DNA of 64,000 nucleotides from CALSMU01 sp965230225 (GCA_965230225.1 CBDDKM010000005.1:1-64000), one strand, 5' to 3'. Positions 17,391 through 27,185 are shown, counted from the first letter of the stretch. The notes: generated by a model from the sequence alone, not told the origin. Program-made: numbers and translations.

Positions 17391-19049
17391 TTAAATAGAC
17401 ATTAAGTAGGATTGAAGGTTGGTTCCAGCTTCCAGGCCTAGTTTTTTTCTTAATCTGTACCTGTTTTTTTCTACGCTTCCTACCGTAATGTCAAAAATGG
17501 AAGAAATCTCTTTAGAGGATAAATTAAGGACCAGTAAGGAGCATAAGCGCATCTCTTTTTCAGTAAGATCAGGAAACTTGGTCTTTAATTTTTCATAAAA
17601 CGCTTTGTTAGACTGATCTATGTTGGATTCAAAAGCTCCTTTTTCTTCAGAAATGTCAAGTTCTTCACTAACTTCTTTAATGAGGAGAGAAAGGTCTTCG
17701 TTGCTGTGTGTATTGGTAAGCGTTCTCAATTCTTCTCGAATCTGGTTGATGAACTCATTCTTCTTCGAGATATAAAGAGCGATGTTAGTTAGTCTACTAT
17801 TCTTAAATTTTATTTCCTCTTGTAGTTTTTGTTCTTCTAGCTGTTCTTTTTCTAGCAAAGATGAAGCTACTTTATCTTTATCCTGAACTCGATAGAAAAG
17901 AACTACGAAAATTATTGCTAAAAAAACCAATCCCAGACATGCCATGGTCCAGCGGAAGTTATTAATCTCCTGTTTTCCTTCCGCTAGTTCCAGGTCAAGT
18001 ACTTTCTCCTTCTCCAGTTTATCGGTGTGATAAGCAACAATTTGATCGTCCATGTTGTTGAGCTTTTCATCGTCCGTTAAGTTGTAAATAATGTGTTCAT
18101 GTAGTTTGGAGTAGTGATAAGCGGAGTCAAATTCTCCGGTAAAAAGAAATAGTTCTTTTTTTGTGTCATATGCATCTGCTAATCCCATAAGATTACCTAC
18201 ATATTCGTTGTCTACAATGTTTTGATCGAGAATGATATTGGAGGAGTCAATTTGGTTTTTTGCAAGGTATGCCTTTGCTATCCAGGTGTTGTTGTTGATG
18301 ATGTACTTGTCCAGATCATAAAATGTAGAAATATCATATGCTACTTTAAATTCGTCCAGTGCTTGTTCGGGTTCGTTAATGAGTAAATAGTACATTCCAT
18401 AGGTTACATGGTTTTCTAAGGATTCTATAATCATTAAACTATCTAAATACAGTGCAGCAGAATCTAAATGCTTCTTGGTCCCGTCCGGAGAGTTGAGGTA
18501 GTATTCAAATTGCGCTAAGTTTAAATAGCAATTAGCAACGGAGGCGCTGTCCATCGAAGTGGTAAAAGGATATTGCTTATAGATGTTGTCTATACCTTCC
18601 TTACCAACCTTTCTCGCTCGAATATTGTCGTTCATTTCCCGGTAATTAATGGCAATGTTAATTTGAACGACTCCTAGTTGTAGAAACTCACCTTTATCTT
18701 CATAATGCTTACAAGTTTCCAGATAATATTTGGTGCTTGTTTCATAGTCATACATGTAGCCGTAAGCATTTCCAATAGACATTTTAATGTTGGCGATAGT
18801 AAGTTCTCTTTGTTCAAAATTATGATCCTCCTCGAGTATTTTTAAGGCTTCCAGATTGTTTTTAAGACTCTCGTTGTACAGGCCTGAGAGCTCATATTGA
18901 TAACCAAGAGTTGAAAGAGTGGCAATTCTGTCTTCTTTGTTTAGGGTTTGGTACTTGAGAACCGTTTCTAATGAATCAATAACAGATTGACTAAATGCCA
19001 TTACCGGCAACCATAAAATGATGGTGGATATGATGAGAATTTTCTTCAT
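17391..19049 (-). CDS. Membrane-anchored TPR protein with C-terminal LuxR-like HTH
   Basis: A 552-residue protein with an N-terminal signal peptide (to about 20), TPR repeats (about 30-330), one transmembrane helix at about 365-387 (MACLGLVFLAIIFVVLFY), a charged coiled coil (about 390-480) and a C-terminal helix-turn-helix (about 490-545; FPDLTEKEMRLCSLLVLNLSSKEISSIF then VEKNRYRLRKKL). The HTH resembles that of LuxR/GerE proteins. The topology suggests periplasmic TPRs and a cytoplasmic DNA-binding domain, that is, a one-component transmembrane regulator. It overlaps the upstream paralogue by 4 bp, so the two are translationally coupled and may form heteromers. The adhesin operon begins 168 bp downstream on the same strand and is an obvious candidate target. 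Ligand and targets are not known. Confidence 0.87.
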   Translation of the reverse strand: MKKILIISTIILWLPVMAFSQSVIDSLETVLKYQTLNKEDRIATLSTLGYQYELSGLYNESLKNNLEALKILEEDHNFEQRELTIANIKMSIGNAYGYMYDYETSTKYYLETCKHYEDKGEFLQLGVVQINIAINYREMNDNIRARKVGKEGIDNIYKQYPFTTSMDSASVANCYLNLAQFEYYLNSPDGTKKHLDSAALYLDSLMIIESLENHVTYGMYYLLINEPEQALDEFKVAYDISTFYDLDKYIINNNTWIAKAYLAKNQIDSSNIILDQNIVDNEYVGNLMGLADAYDTKKELFLFTGEFDSAYHYSKLHEHIIYNLTDDEKLNNMDDQIVAYHTDKLEKEKVLDLELAEGKQEINNFRWTMACLGLVFLAIIFVVLFYRVQDKDKVASSLLEKEQLEEQKLQEEIKFKNSRLTNIALYISKKNEFINQIREELRTLTNTHSNEDLSLLIKEVSEELDISEEKGAFESNIDQSNKAFYEKLKTKFPDLTEKEMRLCSLLVLNLSSKEISSIFDITVGSVEKNRYRLRKKLGLEAGTNLQSYLMSI

Positions 19050-20719
19050 ATAGATTTTAGGTATTCAGTTAACGATTGCCCTTGAGGGAGGTCAAGTTTT
19101 TTGCGGAGTCGATACCTGCTTTTTTCTACAGAGCTTGATGCAATGCTGAAAACAGAGGCAATGTCCTTAGAAGAAAGGTCTAGCACCAGTAATGAGCAAA
19201 GCCTTTTTTCTTTTAAAGTTAAGTCGGGGAATTGCTGCTGAAGTTTAAAAAAGAAATCCTGATTGATCTGTTCTACATACATCTGAAATTCCTTTTGTTC
19301 CTGATCTGAGTTAAGGTTTCTGTTAATAGTAGAGGTGATCTTTTTAATGTCAATGTCCGGGTGGTCTTTCTTCAGGTCGGTTAGCTGTCCTTTTAGATTA
19401 ACCAAAAATTCATTTTTATTGGATAGATAGTTAGAGAATTGCGCTAACTCACTGGTTTTATCTTGTTTCTGGTCTTCTAGTATTTGTTTTTCAAGAACAG
19501 ATTTTTCCAATTTAAGGTCTGTTAGCTTTTTCTTGTTTTTAACCCTTAATACAGGAATTAAAATTAAAGATAAAAGAAGAAGGATGATAATTCCTGCTAT
19601 ATATCGCTTGTATTCTTTGATTTGCTCTTCGTTTTTCAGTACCGTAAGCTGCTTGTGGTGGGTTAGTTTGCTAGCCTGGAGTTCGTGATCCATCAATATT
19701 TCGTTTAGGTTATTGATCTCATTATTATTGTAGATGGAGTCTTCCAGCTGGTTGATTAGTGAGTCGTATTTAAAATAGTTTGGGTAATCTTTGAGGCTAT
19801 CGTAAATTTCGTGTAGAAGATCATAGCAATTAAGTTTTTCAAAGTTTAATTTTTCCATCCAGGATCGTTGTAGGGCCTTTTCCGCATAGTGTAAGGCTGA
19901 GTCGTAGTCTTGCTTTTGGATATAGTGTTCGGCCCATAAATTGCTGACAATATTTGCTCTGTCCGTGGAGTCGTAATCTGGGGTTAGGAGGCTTTGAAAG
20001 ATAGAGTCGGATGTTATAATGAACTCTTTTGATTTTTCAAAGTCCTTTGTAAAAGCATGTGACTTACTTAAGTTGGAATAAAGGGTAATTAAGTAATAGG
20101 GATCCCATAGGTTTTGAGCGTATTTCAGCCCAGTTTGGCAAGTGTCCTGTGCTAGCTCATATTGTCCCTGCTCCAAATAGATATTGGCTACATTTGAGCA
20201 AAGTAGAACAACAAAAGCAGAGTCACTACTGTCTCTAATTACCAAATCTTTATTGCTTAGTTCAAAGTACTCCAGAGCTTTTTCATGGTCGTTTAGCTCG
20301 AAATAGTTTAGCCCTATGTTCATGTATACCCCATTTTTAAAGGAGCTATTAGCCATTTTTAAGTAATTGATAGCTTCTAGGTAGGTTACTGTGGAATTGG
20401 AGTACATGGAGTTTTCTGCGTATAGGTTCCCCATGGACATTTTAATTCTTCCCTTAATTTCATTTTGGTCGGTACTTTTGTATAAGTTAAAAGCCTGAAT
20501 ATAGGTTTCCAGGGCTGCCGGGAAGTCATAGTTAGAGTGGTGGTAATCTGCAAGTAAGTGGGTTGTTTTTCTTTTGTCTTCCTCGTTTATTTTTTCATTG
20601 GATAATACTAATTCCAGACTGTCGATAGTGCCTTCAATACTGTTTTGAGAATAGCAAAAACAGGAAATGACTTGTGTCAAAAGAAAAATGGGTATTACTT
20701 GCCTCCAGATAAAGATCAT
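19046..20719 (-). CDS. Membrane-anchored TPR protein with C-terminal LuxR-like HTH (paralogue)
   Basis: A 557-residue paralogue of the downstream gene with the same layout: signal peptide (to about 24), TPR repeats (about 30-330), transmembrane helix (about 369-387; YIAGIIILLLLSLILIPVL), coiled coil, and an HTH at about 495-550 (FPDLTLKEKRLCSLLVLDLSSKDIASVF, VEKSRYRLRKKL). The HTH and its preceding FPDLT segment are much more conserved between the two than the TPR parts, which suggests common DNA sites but different sensed partners. It is the first gene of the pair and is preceded by phased TGTCCAG repeats, consistent with autoregulation (inferred). Confidence 0.87.
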   Translation of the reverse strand: MIFIWRQVIPIFLLTQVISCFCYSQNSIEGTIDSLELVLSNEKINEEDKRKTTHLLADYHHSNYDFPAALETYIQAFNLYKSTDQNEIKGRIKMSMGNLYAENSMYSNSTVTYLEAINYLKMANSSFKNGVYMNIGLNYFELNDHEKALEYFELSNKDLVIRDSSDSAFVVLLCSNVANIYLEQGQYELAQDTCQTGLKYAQNLWDPYYLITLYSNLSKSHAFTKDFEKSKEFIITSDSIFQSLLTPDYDSTDRANIVSNLWAEHYIQKQDYDSALHYAEKALQRSWMEKLNFEKLNCYDLLHEIYDSLKDYPNYFKYDSLINQLEDSIYNNNEINNLNEILMDHELQASKLTHHKQLTVLKNEEQIKEYKRYIAGIIILLLLSLILIPVLRVKNKKKLTDLKLEKSVLEKQILEDQKQDKTSELAQFSNYLSNKNEFLVNLKGQLTDLKKDHPDIDIKKITSTINRNLNSDQEQKEFQMYVEQINQDFFFKLQQQFPDLTLKEKRLCSLLVLDLSSKDIASVFSIASSSVEKSRYRLRKKLDLPQGQSLTEYLKSI

Positions 20720-20768
20720 GTCGCAAAAGTCGTTGTTTCGCCTTTAAAATTAGTAAAAAACAAGGTAA

Positions 20769-20808
20769 AGTCCAGTCGTTTTACCCTCTATGTCCAGTTG
20801 TTGTCCAG
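20769..20808 (+). promoter_or_regulatory. 11-bp-phased TGTCCAG array upstream of the TPR/HTH regulator operon
   Basis: AGTCCAG at 20769, TGTCCAG at 20791 and TGTCCAG at 20802 lie 22 and 11 bp apart, two turns and one turn of helix. The array is 50-89 bp upstream of the start at 20719. The same 7-mer, read from the other strand, recurs in the array before the giant adhesin operon. Confidence 0.5.
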
Positions 20809-20839
20809 GTAAATATTTAAAATTGTGATGTTGTGGAAG

Positions 20840-20931
20840 TATCTTTGGAGTGTGTTAAAGATGAAACTTTTTCATAGACAATAAGCAGTAGTAGTAGTTA
20901 AAACCCATCCTCACCACGGATGGGTTTTTTA
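20840..20931 (+). ncRNA. Candidate short transcript with -7 box and terminator
   Basis: TATCTTTG (exact TAnnTTTG) at 20840-20847 lies about 60 bp before a hairpin ACCCATCC / GGATGGGT ending in TTTTTT on the + strand. Between them is only a 7-codon frame (MKLFHRQ). The predicted RNA is about 75 nt. The hairpin could instead serve the minus-strand hydrolase transcript, where the U tract is shorter. Confidence 0.3.
20901..20930. terminator. Hairpin between hydrolase and regulator operon
   Basis: Stem AAAACCCATCC / GGATGGGTTTT, loop TCACCAC. It has six T on the + strand and four on the minus strand. It lies just beyond the minus-strand hydrolase stop at 20939, so it may terminate that gene, a + strand RNA, or both. 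Confidence 0.75.
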
Positions 20932-20938
20932 ATGCCCG

Positions 20939-21730
20939 CTATTTAACAAAAGTTTCTATCGCGTTTAAGCAAACCTCAAACTCCTCTATCATACCCATGT
21001 GATTTGATTGATTTAGGGTAACTAATCTGAAATCTCCAAATTCCACTTGCTCTTTTATAGAGGTATAGGAAATGGTACTATCATGTATTCCGGAAATAAA
21101 CTGAACCGGAAAGGATTTTTCCACCAGCCAATCTAATAGGTTTTCTCGATCCCTTATCCCCAATAAACATGCTTTAGCATCTTTTCTGGATGTATTTCGT
21201 GCAACAGAAATTGTTTTTTTATTGGCTTGTTTTAGATCATCTGGTATTGGAGACAAGAATAAGTGATTCATGGCTTCTTCCAAAAATATATCTGGGTTCA
21301 TATCGAAAACCCTCGCTGCCATGGATCTTTCCTTCTTTTTCTTGTCTGTATCGGAGATAGCAGAACTATTAAGTAATGTAATGCTGGTAACCGAATTGGG
21401 GTATAACTTCGAAAAGGCTAAACTGACATACCCTCCCATAGAATGACCAATCAGGTGGCATTTTGAAACATTTTCCAACTCCAGAACATCTTGAACTTGT
21501 TCTGCTAGAAAACTCATAGAATACACTTCTTCAGTTCCGGTAGAACCCCCATGTCCGGGAAAATCCAATGTGATGACCTTATATCTATTGGATAAAGCAT
21601 CAACATATTCATCCCAAACCCATTTACTACCTAAAAAGCCATGCAGGAAAACAATGCAATCACCATTTCCACGAACACTATAACAGATTTTTCCACCGTC
21701 ATAAGACCATATTTTATCCTGAGTTCTGAT
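20939..21730 (-). CDS. Alpha/beta-fold hydrolase, no canonical start codon
   Basis: An alpha/beta hydrolase of the MhpC/esterase type. Visible elements: the oxyanion-hole segment IVFLHGFLGS, DFPGHGGS, the nucleophile elbow GHSMGG, an acid residue in SGIHDS and the catalytic His in NQSNHMG. The frame is open up to 21739, and the essential HGFLGS segment is coded at about 21629-21655. Yet there is no ATG, GTG or TTG in frame upstream of the TTG at 21568, which would remove the oxyanion segment. Possible starts are ATC at 21728-21730 or ATA at 21710-21712; otherwise a sequence error or a decayed start. The 5' end given here is therefore a guess. It is a single minus-strand gene followed by a hairpin. 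Substrate unknown. Confidence 0.7.
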   Translation of the reverse strand: MRTQDKIWSYDGGKICYSVRGNGDCIVFLHGFLGSKWVWDEYVDALSNRYKVITLDFPGHGGSTGTEEVYSMSFLAEQVQDVLELENVSKCHLIGHSMGGYVSLAFSKLYPNSVTSITLLNSSAISDTDKKKKERSMAARVFDMNPDIFLEEAMNHLFLSPIPDDLKQANKKTISVARNTSRKDAKACLLGIRDRENLLDWLVEKSFPVQFISGIHDSTISYTSIKEQVEFGDFRLVTLNQSNHMGMIEEFEVCLNAIETFVK

Positions 21731-21872
21731 GCCCGAAAGTTAATTGAATTATACCCTCAAAGATTTTTTTTGGAAATAAAAAGGAGACCTTTTTTAAACA
21801 CTTCCATTAACAATATGATGTAACCATAATAAGGGAACGTATTATTCGAGAAAAGAACTAAAAACACGAACT

Positions 21873-23294
21873 ATGTATAAAATGATCACACTAATGGCTC
21901 TTGTATCTACTATGATAGGAGTAGCACAAGAAGTAAAGCACAGCGTATACTTTGGTAACGATAAGCATCTTATTTCGCAAGATGAATCAGAAAAACTTAT
22001 CGAGTTCATTCAATCTATTGAGGAAACTTGTTCGGATTACGAAATTAAGTTAGAGGGACATACCGATTACAATGCCTCCAATGATTATAATATGAATTTA
22101 TCTAGCAGGAGGGCTGACCAGGTAAAACAGTTTTTAGCAGGTAATGATGTTCAAAACATTGTTTATGCAGGATATTTTGGAGAAGAAAAACCGATTGGAG
22201 ATAATTCTACCAGCAAAGGAAGAGCAGCAAACAGAAGAGTTGATATTGTTTTTCAGTGTAATTCTGATAACAACGAAGATGATGGAGATGAAGAAAACAG
22301 TAGGTTGGAAAGCACGACATCTATTGATGATTTATACGCTCTTTTGAGTAGTGGATATCAAACATTTAACATCGACCCTACCATAGATAATACTATTAGA
22401 GGGGAGCAAGGTACGATCCTGTTGATTCCTGCCAACTCATTTAAAGTTTCAAGATCATGCAGAAACATAAACATTGAGCTAAAGGAAGTGTACAATAAAT
22501 CCGATATGATTTTGGAGAACCTTAGTACTTCATCTAACGGAAAGTTGATAGAATCTGGGGGGACAATTGATGTGAGAGCAACATATAAGAACAGAGCTGT
22601 TAAACTTCGTCAACCGGTTGGAATTATGATGCCTTCCAGAGAATATAAGTCGGGAATGGAGCTGTTTTATGGGGACCATGATCCACATCAGGATGTAAAT
22701 TGGCTCCAAAATGGACAACAAGCTGGGTATTATAATGGAAACCTGGGAATGTATTGGGGAGATAACTGTCATTTCTTTTTCTGTAAAATAAAAAGGTTTT
22801 TTACCAGAGTATTTGGTAGTAAGGCTAAAAGAGAAGCTATAAAAGCAGATAAGCAAACCATGAAGGAATTGGAGGAAAAGTACGAAAACATGAGTGCCTC
22901 TGCTGTTACCAATGCTATGGATCCGGAAATGAATTACTATATGTTTGGTTCTACCGAATTGAACTTGATTAATTGCGATCGTTTCTTAAACCTACCACCA
23001 GAAAGGTTAGTGGCTTACAAAGTAGATTTGCAACCAACCAAAACTACCGATGCTAAAATTGTATACAGAAGTATCAACAGTATATTCCCGGGAAATAGAG
23101 CAGAAGACAATTTTGTATACGTTAATGCACCTAAGAAAAAAAGAATTTGGGTGGTGGCATTTAAGTACGAAAATGGAAAGGCAGAAATGGCATTGGAAGA
23201 AACAACCATTAAGGAGTTACCCTTTACGGATCTGAACTTTAAAGAATATACCATCAAAGAAATGAGGGAAAAATTGAAAATCCTGAACACCTAA
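21873..23294 (+). CDS. OmpA-domain protein with C-terminal envelope beta domain
   Basis: A 473-residue exported protein: signal peptide (about 1-18, ending GVA before QEVKH), then an OmpA-like peptidoglycan-binding domain right at the N-terminus (about 22-130; LEGHTDYNASNDYNMNLSSRRADQVKQFL and GRAANRRVDIVF). This is the reverse of the usual order, in which OmpA comes last. An acidic linker (NNEDDGDEEN) leads to a beta-rich domain at about 165-270 with GEQGTILLIPANSF, similar to the ectodomain of the anti-sigma protein two genes downstream. Residues 300-330 are basic. It ends in its own terminator, 184 bp before a sigma gene, and could be a target or partner of that sigma/anti-sigma pair. The role is inferred. 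Confidence 0.82.
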   Translation: MYKMITLMALVSTMIGVAQEVKHSVYFGNDKHLISQDESEKLIEFIQSIEETCSDYEIKLEGHTDYNASNDYNMNLSSRRADQVKQFLAGNDVQNIVYAGYFGEEKPIGDNSTSKGRAANRRVDIVFQCNSDNNEDDGDEENSRLESTTSIDDLYALLSSGYQTFNIDPTIDNTIRGEQGTILLIPANSFKVSRSCRNINIELKEVYNKSDMILENLSTSSNGKLIESGGTIDVRATYKNRAVKLRQPVGIMMPSREYKSGMELFYGDHDPHQDVNWLQNGQQAGYYNGNLGMYWGDNCHFFFCKIKRFFTRVFGSKAKREAIKADKQTMKELEEKYENMSASAVTNAMDPEMNYYMFGSTELNLINCDRFLNLPPERLVAYKVDLQPTKTTDAKIVYRSINSIFPGNRAEDNFVYVNAPKKKRIWVVAFKYENGKAEMALEETTIKELPFTDLNFKEYTIKEMREKLKILNT

Positions 23295-23332
23295 AACAAT
23301 AGCTCAAATGAGCGATATACTTGAAAACAGAG

Positions 23333-23377
23333 TGGGAGCTTTACAACTATAAAGTAGGAAAGCTCCCATTTCTTTTT
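23333..23377 (+). terminator. Intrinsic terminator after OmpA-domain gene
   Basis: 10-bp stem TGGGAGCTTT / AAAGCTCCCA with a 16-nt loop, then TTTCTTTTT. Confidence 0.8.
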
Positions 23378-23477
23378 AATCTGCCTTATATTTAATTGTA
23401 ATTTTTTTCAAAAAAATATGGAGACCTTTTATATAAGGAACCATTAATTAAGAAATCAGAGGTAAAACCACGTTAAG

Positions 23478-24035
23478 TTGAGGGATCAAAAAATCATAGA
23501 ATACTTGCGAAAGGGCAGACAAAATAAAGCCCTCGATGGTTTGTATTCTAACTTTCCTCAAGTGCGAAGATTGATATTGTCGAAAGGAGGAGATGAGGAG
23601 GATGCTAAAGATGTATTTCAGGAAAGCTTGATCATTTTTTGCCAAAAAGCAATAGAACCATCTTTCCAACTGACCTCAAAAATTGGAACATACCTATATA
23701 GTGTGAGTTGGTATGTTTGGAAAGATAAACTCAAAAAAAAGAACCGGGAAGTAAGTTTTGATGATGTAGTTAATCTGGATAGAGATGATGAAAATGATAT
23801 TCAGGAACATTTGGATAAAGAGGAAAAGTACGAGGTAATGGATACCGCCTTGCAAAAACTGGGGGAAAAATGCCTCAAAATTCTCAAGCTGTTCTACTAT
23901 CAAAAGCAAAGCATGGAGGAGATTGCCCAGGAGATGAATTTAAGCAGCGCAAAAATTGCAAAAAACCAAAAGTATAAATGCATTGAACGAGCCAGAAAAA
24001 TGGCAAAAGAAGAATACTATAAAATCAATCATTAA
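23478..24035 (+). CDS. ECF-type RNA polymerase sigma factor
   Basis: A 185-residue sigma-70 family factor with region 2 (about 25-95; DAKDVFQESLIIFCQK, IGTYLYSVSWYVWKDKLKKKNR) and region 4 (about 125-180; LQKLGEKCLKILKLFYYQKQSMEEIAQEMNLSSAKIAKNQKYKCIERARKM, quoted as motifs MEEIAQEMNL and KYKCIERARK). The start is TTG at 23478: an in-frame stop lies 15 bp upstream and no ATG or GTG intervenes. An anti-sigma-like gene begins 8 bp after the stop, so the two are cotranscribed. ECF factors of this group drive envelope-stress or polymer-sensing regulons when released from their anti-sigma factor. No direct evidence for its targets is visible. Confidence 0.9.
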   Translation: MRDQKIIEYLRKGRQNKALDGLYSNFPQVRRLILSKGGDEEDAKDVFQESLIIFCQKAIEPSFQLTSKIGTYLYSVSWYVWKDKLKKKNREVSFDDVVNLDRDDENDIQEHLDKEEKYEVMDTALQKLGEKCLKILKLFYYQKQSMEEIAQEMNLSSAKIAKNQKYKCIERARKMAKEEYYKINH

Positions 24036-24043
24036 AACCATTA

Positions 24044-25693
24044 ATGAGATCGGAACTAGAACATATTGAATTAATTGAGAACTACCTATTGGATCAAATG
24101 ACCCCGGAAGATAAACTGGCATTTGAAGCTCAAATTTTGGTGGATTCAGAACTATCCGGTCAGGTAGATTTTCAACGTCAAATGATGGGTCGAATTGGAG
24201 TAGTGACCATGAGGCAACAGGTAGATCTGGCTCATCATCGGTTTATTGCAGGTCGCTCTGGTTGGGGCTGGGGCAATTGGTTGTTAACCATTACTTTGGT
24301 GGGGCTGATTGTTGTAGCTGGTGTATTCTTTTTCCAAAGTCCTCCCGAAAAACCGAAGCAAAGCCAAATGGTAGAACCAGTAGAGGTGATTACAGAGTCT
24401 GTTCCAAAAGCATTAAACTATAAAGAAAGGTTAGCTGTTCAGGGAGCCCATGTTTATCAACAAGAAGATGATCTTCAAAAAGAAGGGAATACAGCGTCGG
24501 CAAATAATACAAAAGAATCGACTGTTCAATTAGTTGAAGATGAATATGATTCGTTGGTAAAACCAAAATCCAGTCCTCCACCTGCTCAACCGCTTAACAA
24601 TACCGAATTTCATTTCAACTTTAATGCAGAGTCAGGAGGACACTTTAACGGAGGAACCATGTTTATTCATATTCCCCCATTTGCATTTAAGGATAGGGAT
24701 AAGTACGTAAGAGGTAATATTCAATTGATCTTAACAGAACTGAGAACAGAAGCAGAAATGATTGTAGCACTGGCTAATGGAGATGGTTTTGCCACCAGAA
24801 ATTTTTCAAAGAAAACTCACCAGGGAATGTTTTCATTACATGCATATCATGGAGGAAAACAAGTGGAATGGACAGAAGAAGTTCCCGTATATGTAGAATT
24901 GCCCGTTCAGGGAGATGGGAAAAATCTGGCTCTGGAGTACTTTGAATACAAAGAAAAAAATGACTGGGTAACCTTGTGCCAATTAAAAGATATGGAGCTG
25001 GATCATGAATTGACGAGCGAAATAGGAGAAGAGTATTGGGAAGCAATGTATTATCCTTTAAAGAAAAGATTTGCCAGAAGATTATCCGATAGAATAGTTT
25101 GGAGAGAAGCCGGAAAAAAGGATGATGCAAGTAGAGTTCCATGGGATTCGGAAGAAGATAAGCGAAGAAAAAAAGCGCGAAAACAAGTGGATTATTTACC
25201 TGAAGAAAATCGAGATCGTTCGAAATACTACCATTACAAAGGAATTAAGCTGAATAGTCCTGGATTGTATGCTTTAACCGAATCTACTCAAAAGGAGGAA
25301 TTAGTGTCCAAAAATATAACTCCCTTATTCGTAGCCGAAGATCATTATGTAAAGGGAGCAAATAGAATTTTCTATATCGACCGAAATTCTAATGCGATAC
25401 AATTCCGTGGTTTTACTCAGACAATCCCCTACTATCCGGATGGGGAGTACGATATGTTAATCATGACTTCTTTCCATAGAAGGTATTTGGTAAAATGCGA
25501 AGATTTACCCAACCTAATTAATTCAGAAGGGGAGGTCGAAATTGCCGTGAAGGATATTACCGGTCAATCCAAAACTCACGAAGATTTGCAGAAGGAAATT
25601 AGGTTTGGAGTAGAAACCTGGGAAGAAAAAGCCATTAGAGAATACATCAATAGGCAGGCCTCTTTTAAAGAAAATATACCTAACTCTCCATAG
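24044..25693 (+). CDS. Anti-sigma-like membrane protein with large ectodomain
   Basis: A 549-residue single-pass membrane protein. The N-terminal 60 residues (IENYLLDQMTPEDKLAFEAQI) match the zinc-less anti-sigma N-terminus common in Bacteroidota. The transmembrane helix lies at about 78-97 (NWLLTITLVGLIVVAGVFFF). A Gln/Pro/Lys-rich stalk (98-185) leads to a periplasmic ectodomain with GGTMFIHIPPFAFKDR, related to GEQGTILLIPANSF in the OmpA-domain protein upstream. A basic, charged segment lies at about 345-390 and another beta region follows. It lies 8 bp after the sigma gene. The likely role is to hold that sigma factor until the ectodomain senses an envelope signal; sensing is inference. 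No protease site can be identified. Confidence 0.8.
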   Translation: MRSELEHIELIENYLLDQMTPEDKLAFEAQILVDSELSGQVDFQRQMMGRIGVVTMRQQVDLAHHRFIAGRSGWGWGNWLLTITLVGLIVVAGVFFFQSPPEKPKQSQMVEPVEVITESVPKALNYKERLAVQGAHVYQQEDDLQKEGNTASANNTKESTVQLVEDEYDSLVKPKSSPPPAQPLNNTEFHFNFNAESGGHFNGGTMFIHIPPFAFKDRDKYVRGNIQLILTELRTEAEMIVALANGDGFATRNFSKKTHQGMFSLHAYHGGKQVEWTEEVPVYVELPVQGDGKNLALEYFEYKEKNDWVTLCQLKDMELDHELTSEIGEEYWEAMYYPLKKRFARRLSDRIVWREAGKKDDASRVPWDSEEDKRRKKARKQVDYLPEENRDRSKYYHYKGIKLNSPGLYALTESTQKEELVSKNITPLFVAEDHYVKGANRIFYIDRNSNAIQFRGFTQTIPYYPDGEYDMLIMTSFHRRYLVKCEDLPNLINSEGEVEIAVKDITGQSKTHEDLQKEIRFGVETWEEKAIREYINRQASFKENIPNSP

Positions 25694-25745
25694 TAGAGGT
25701 ATATAAAGAAAACATAGAACGTAAATTAATTACGCTTTAGATTTC

Positions 25746-25753
25746 TACCTTTG
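25746..25753 (+). promoter_or_regulatory. -7 promoter box for radA
   Basis: TACCTTTG matches TAnnTTTG exactly, 19 bp before the ATG at 25773. No -33 TTG at the usual distance. Confidence 0.5.
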
Positions 25754-25772
25754 TTTGGTATAAAACAAGGTG

Positions 25773-27128
<1,356 letters not shown>

Positions 27129-27185
27129 TCTTCCCTTTTCATCTGAAATATGATATGAATCTTTCTTTTTTAGTCAATACTGGCG

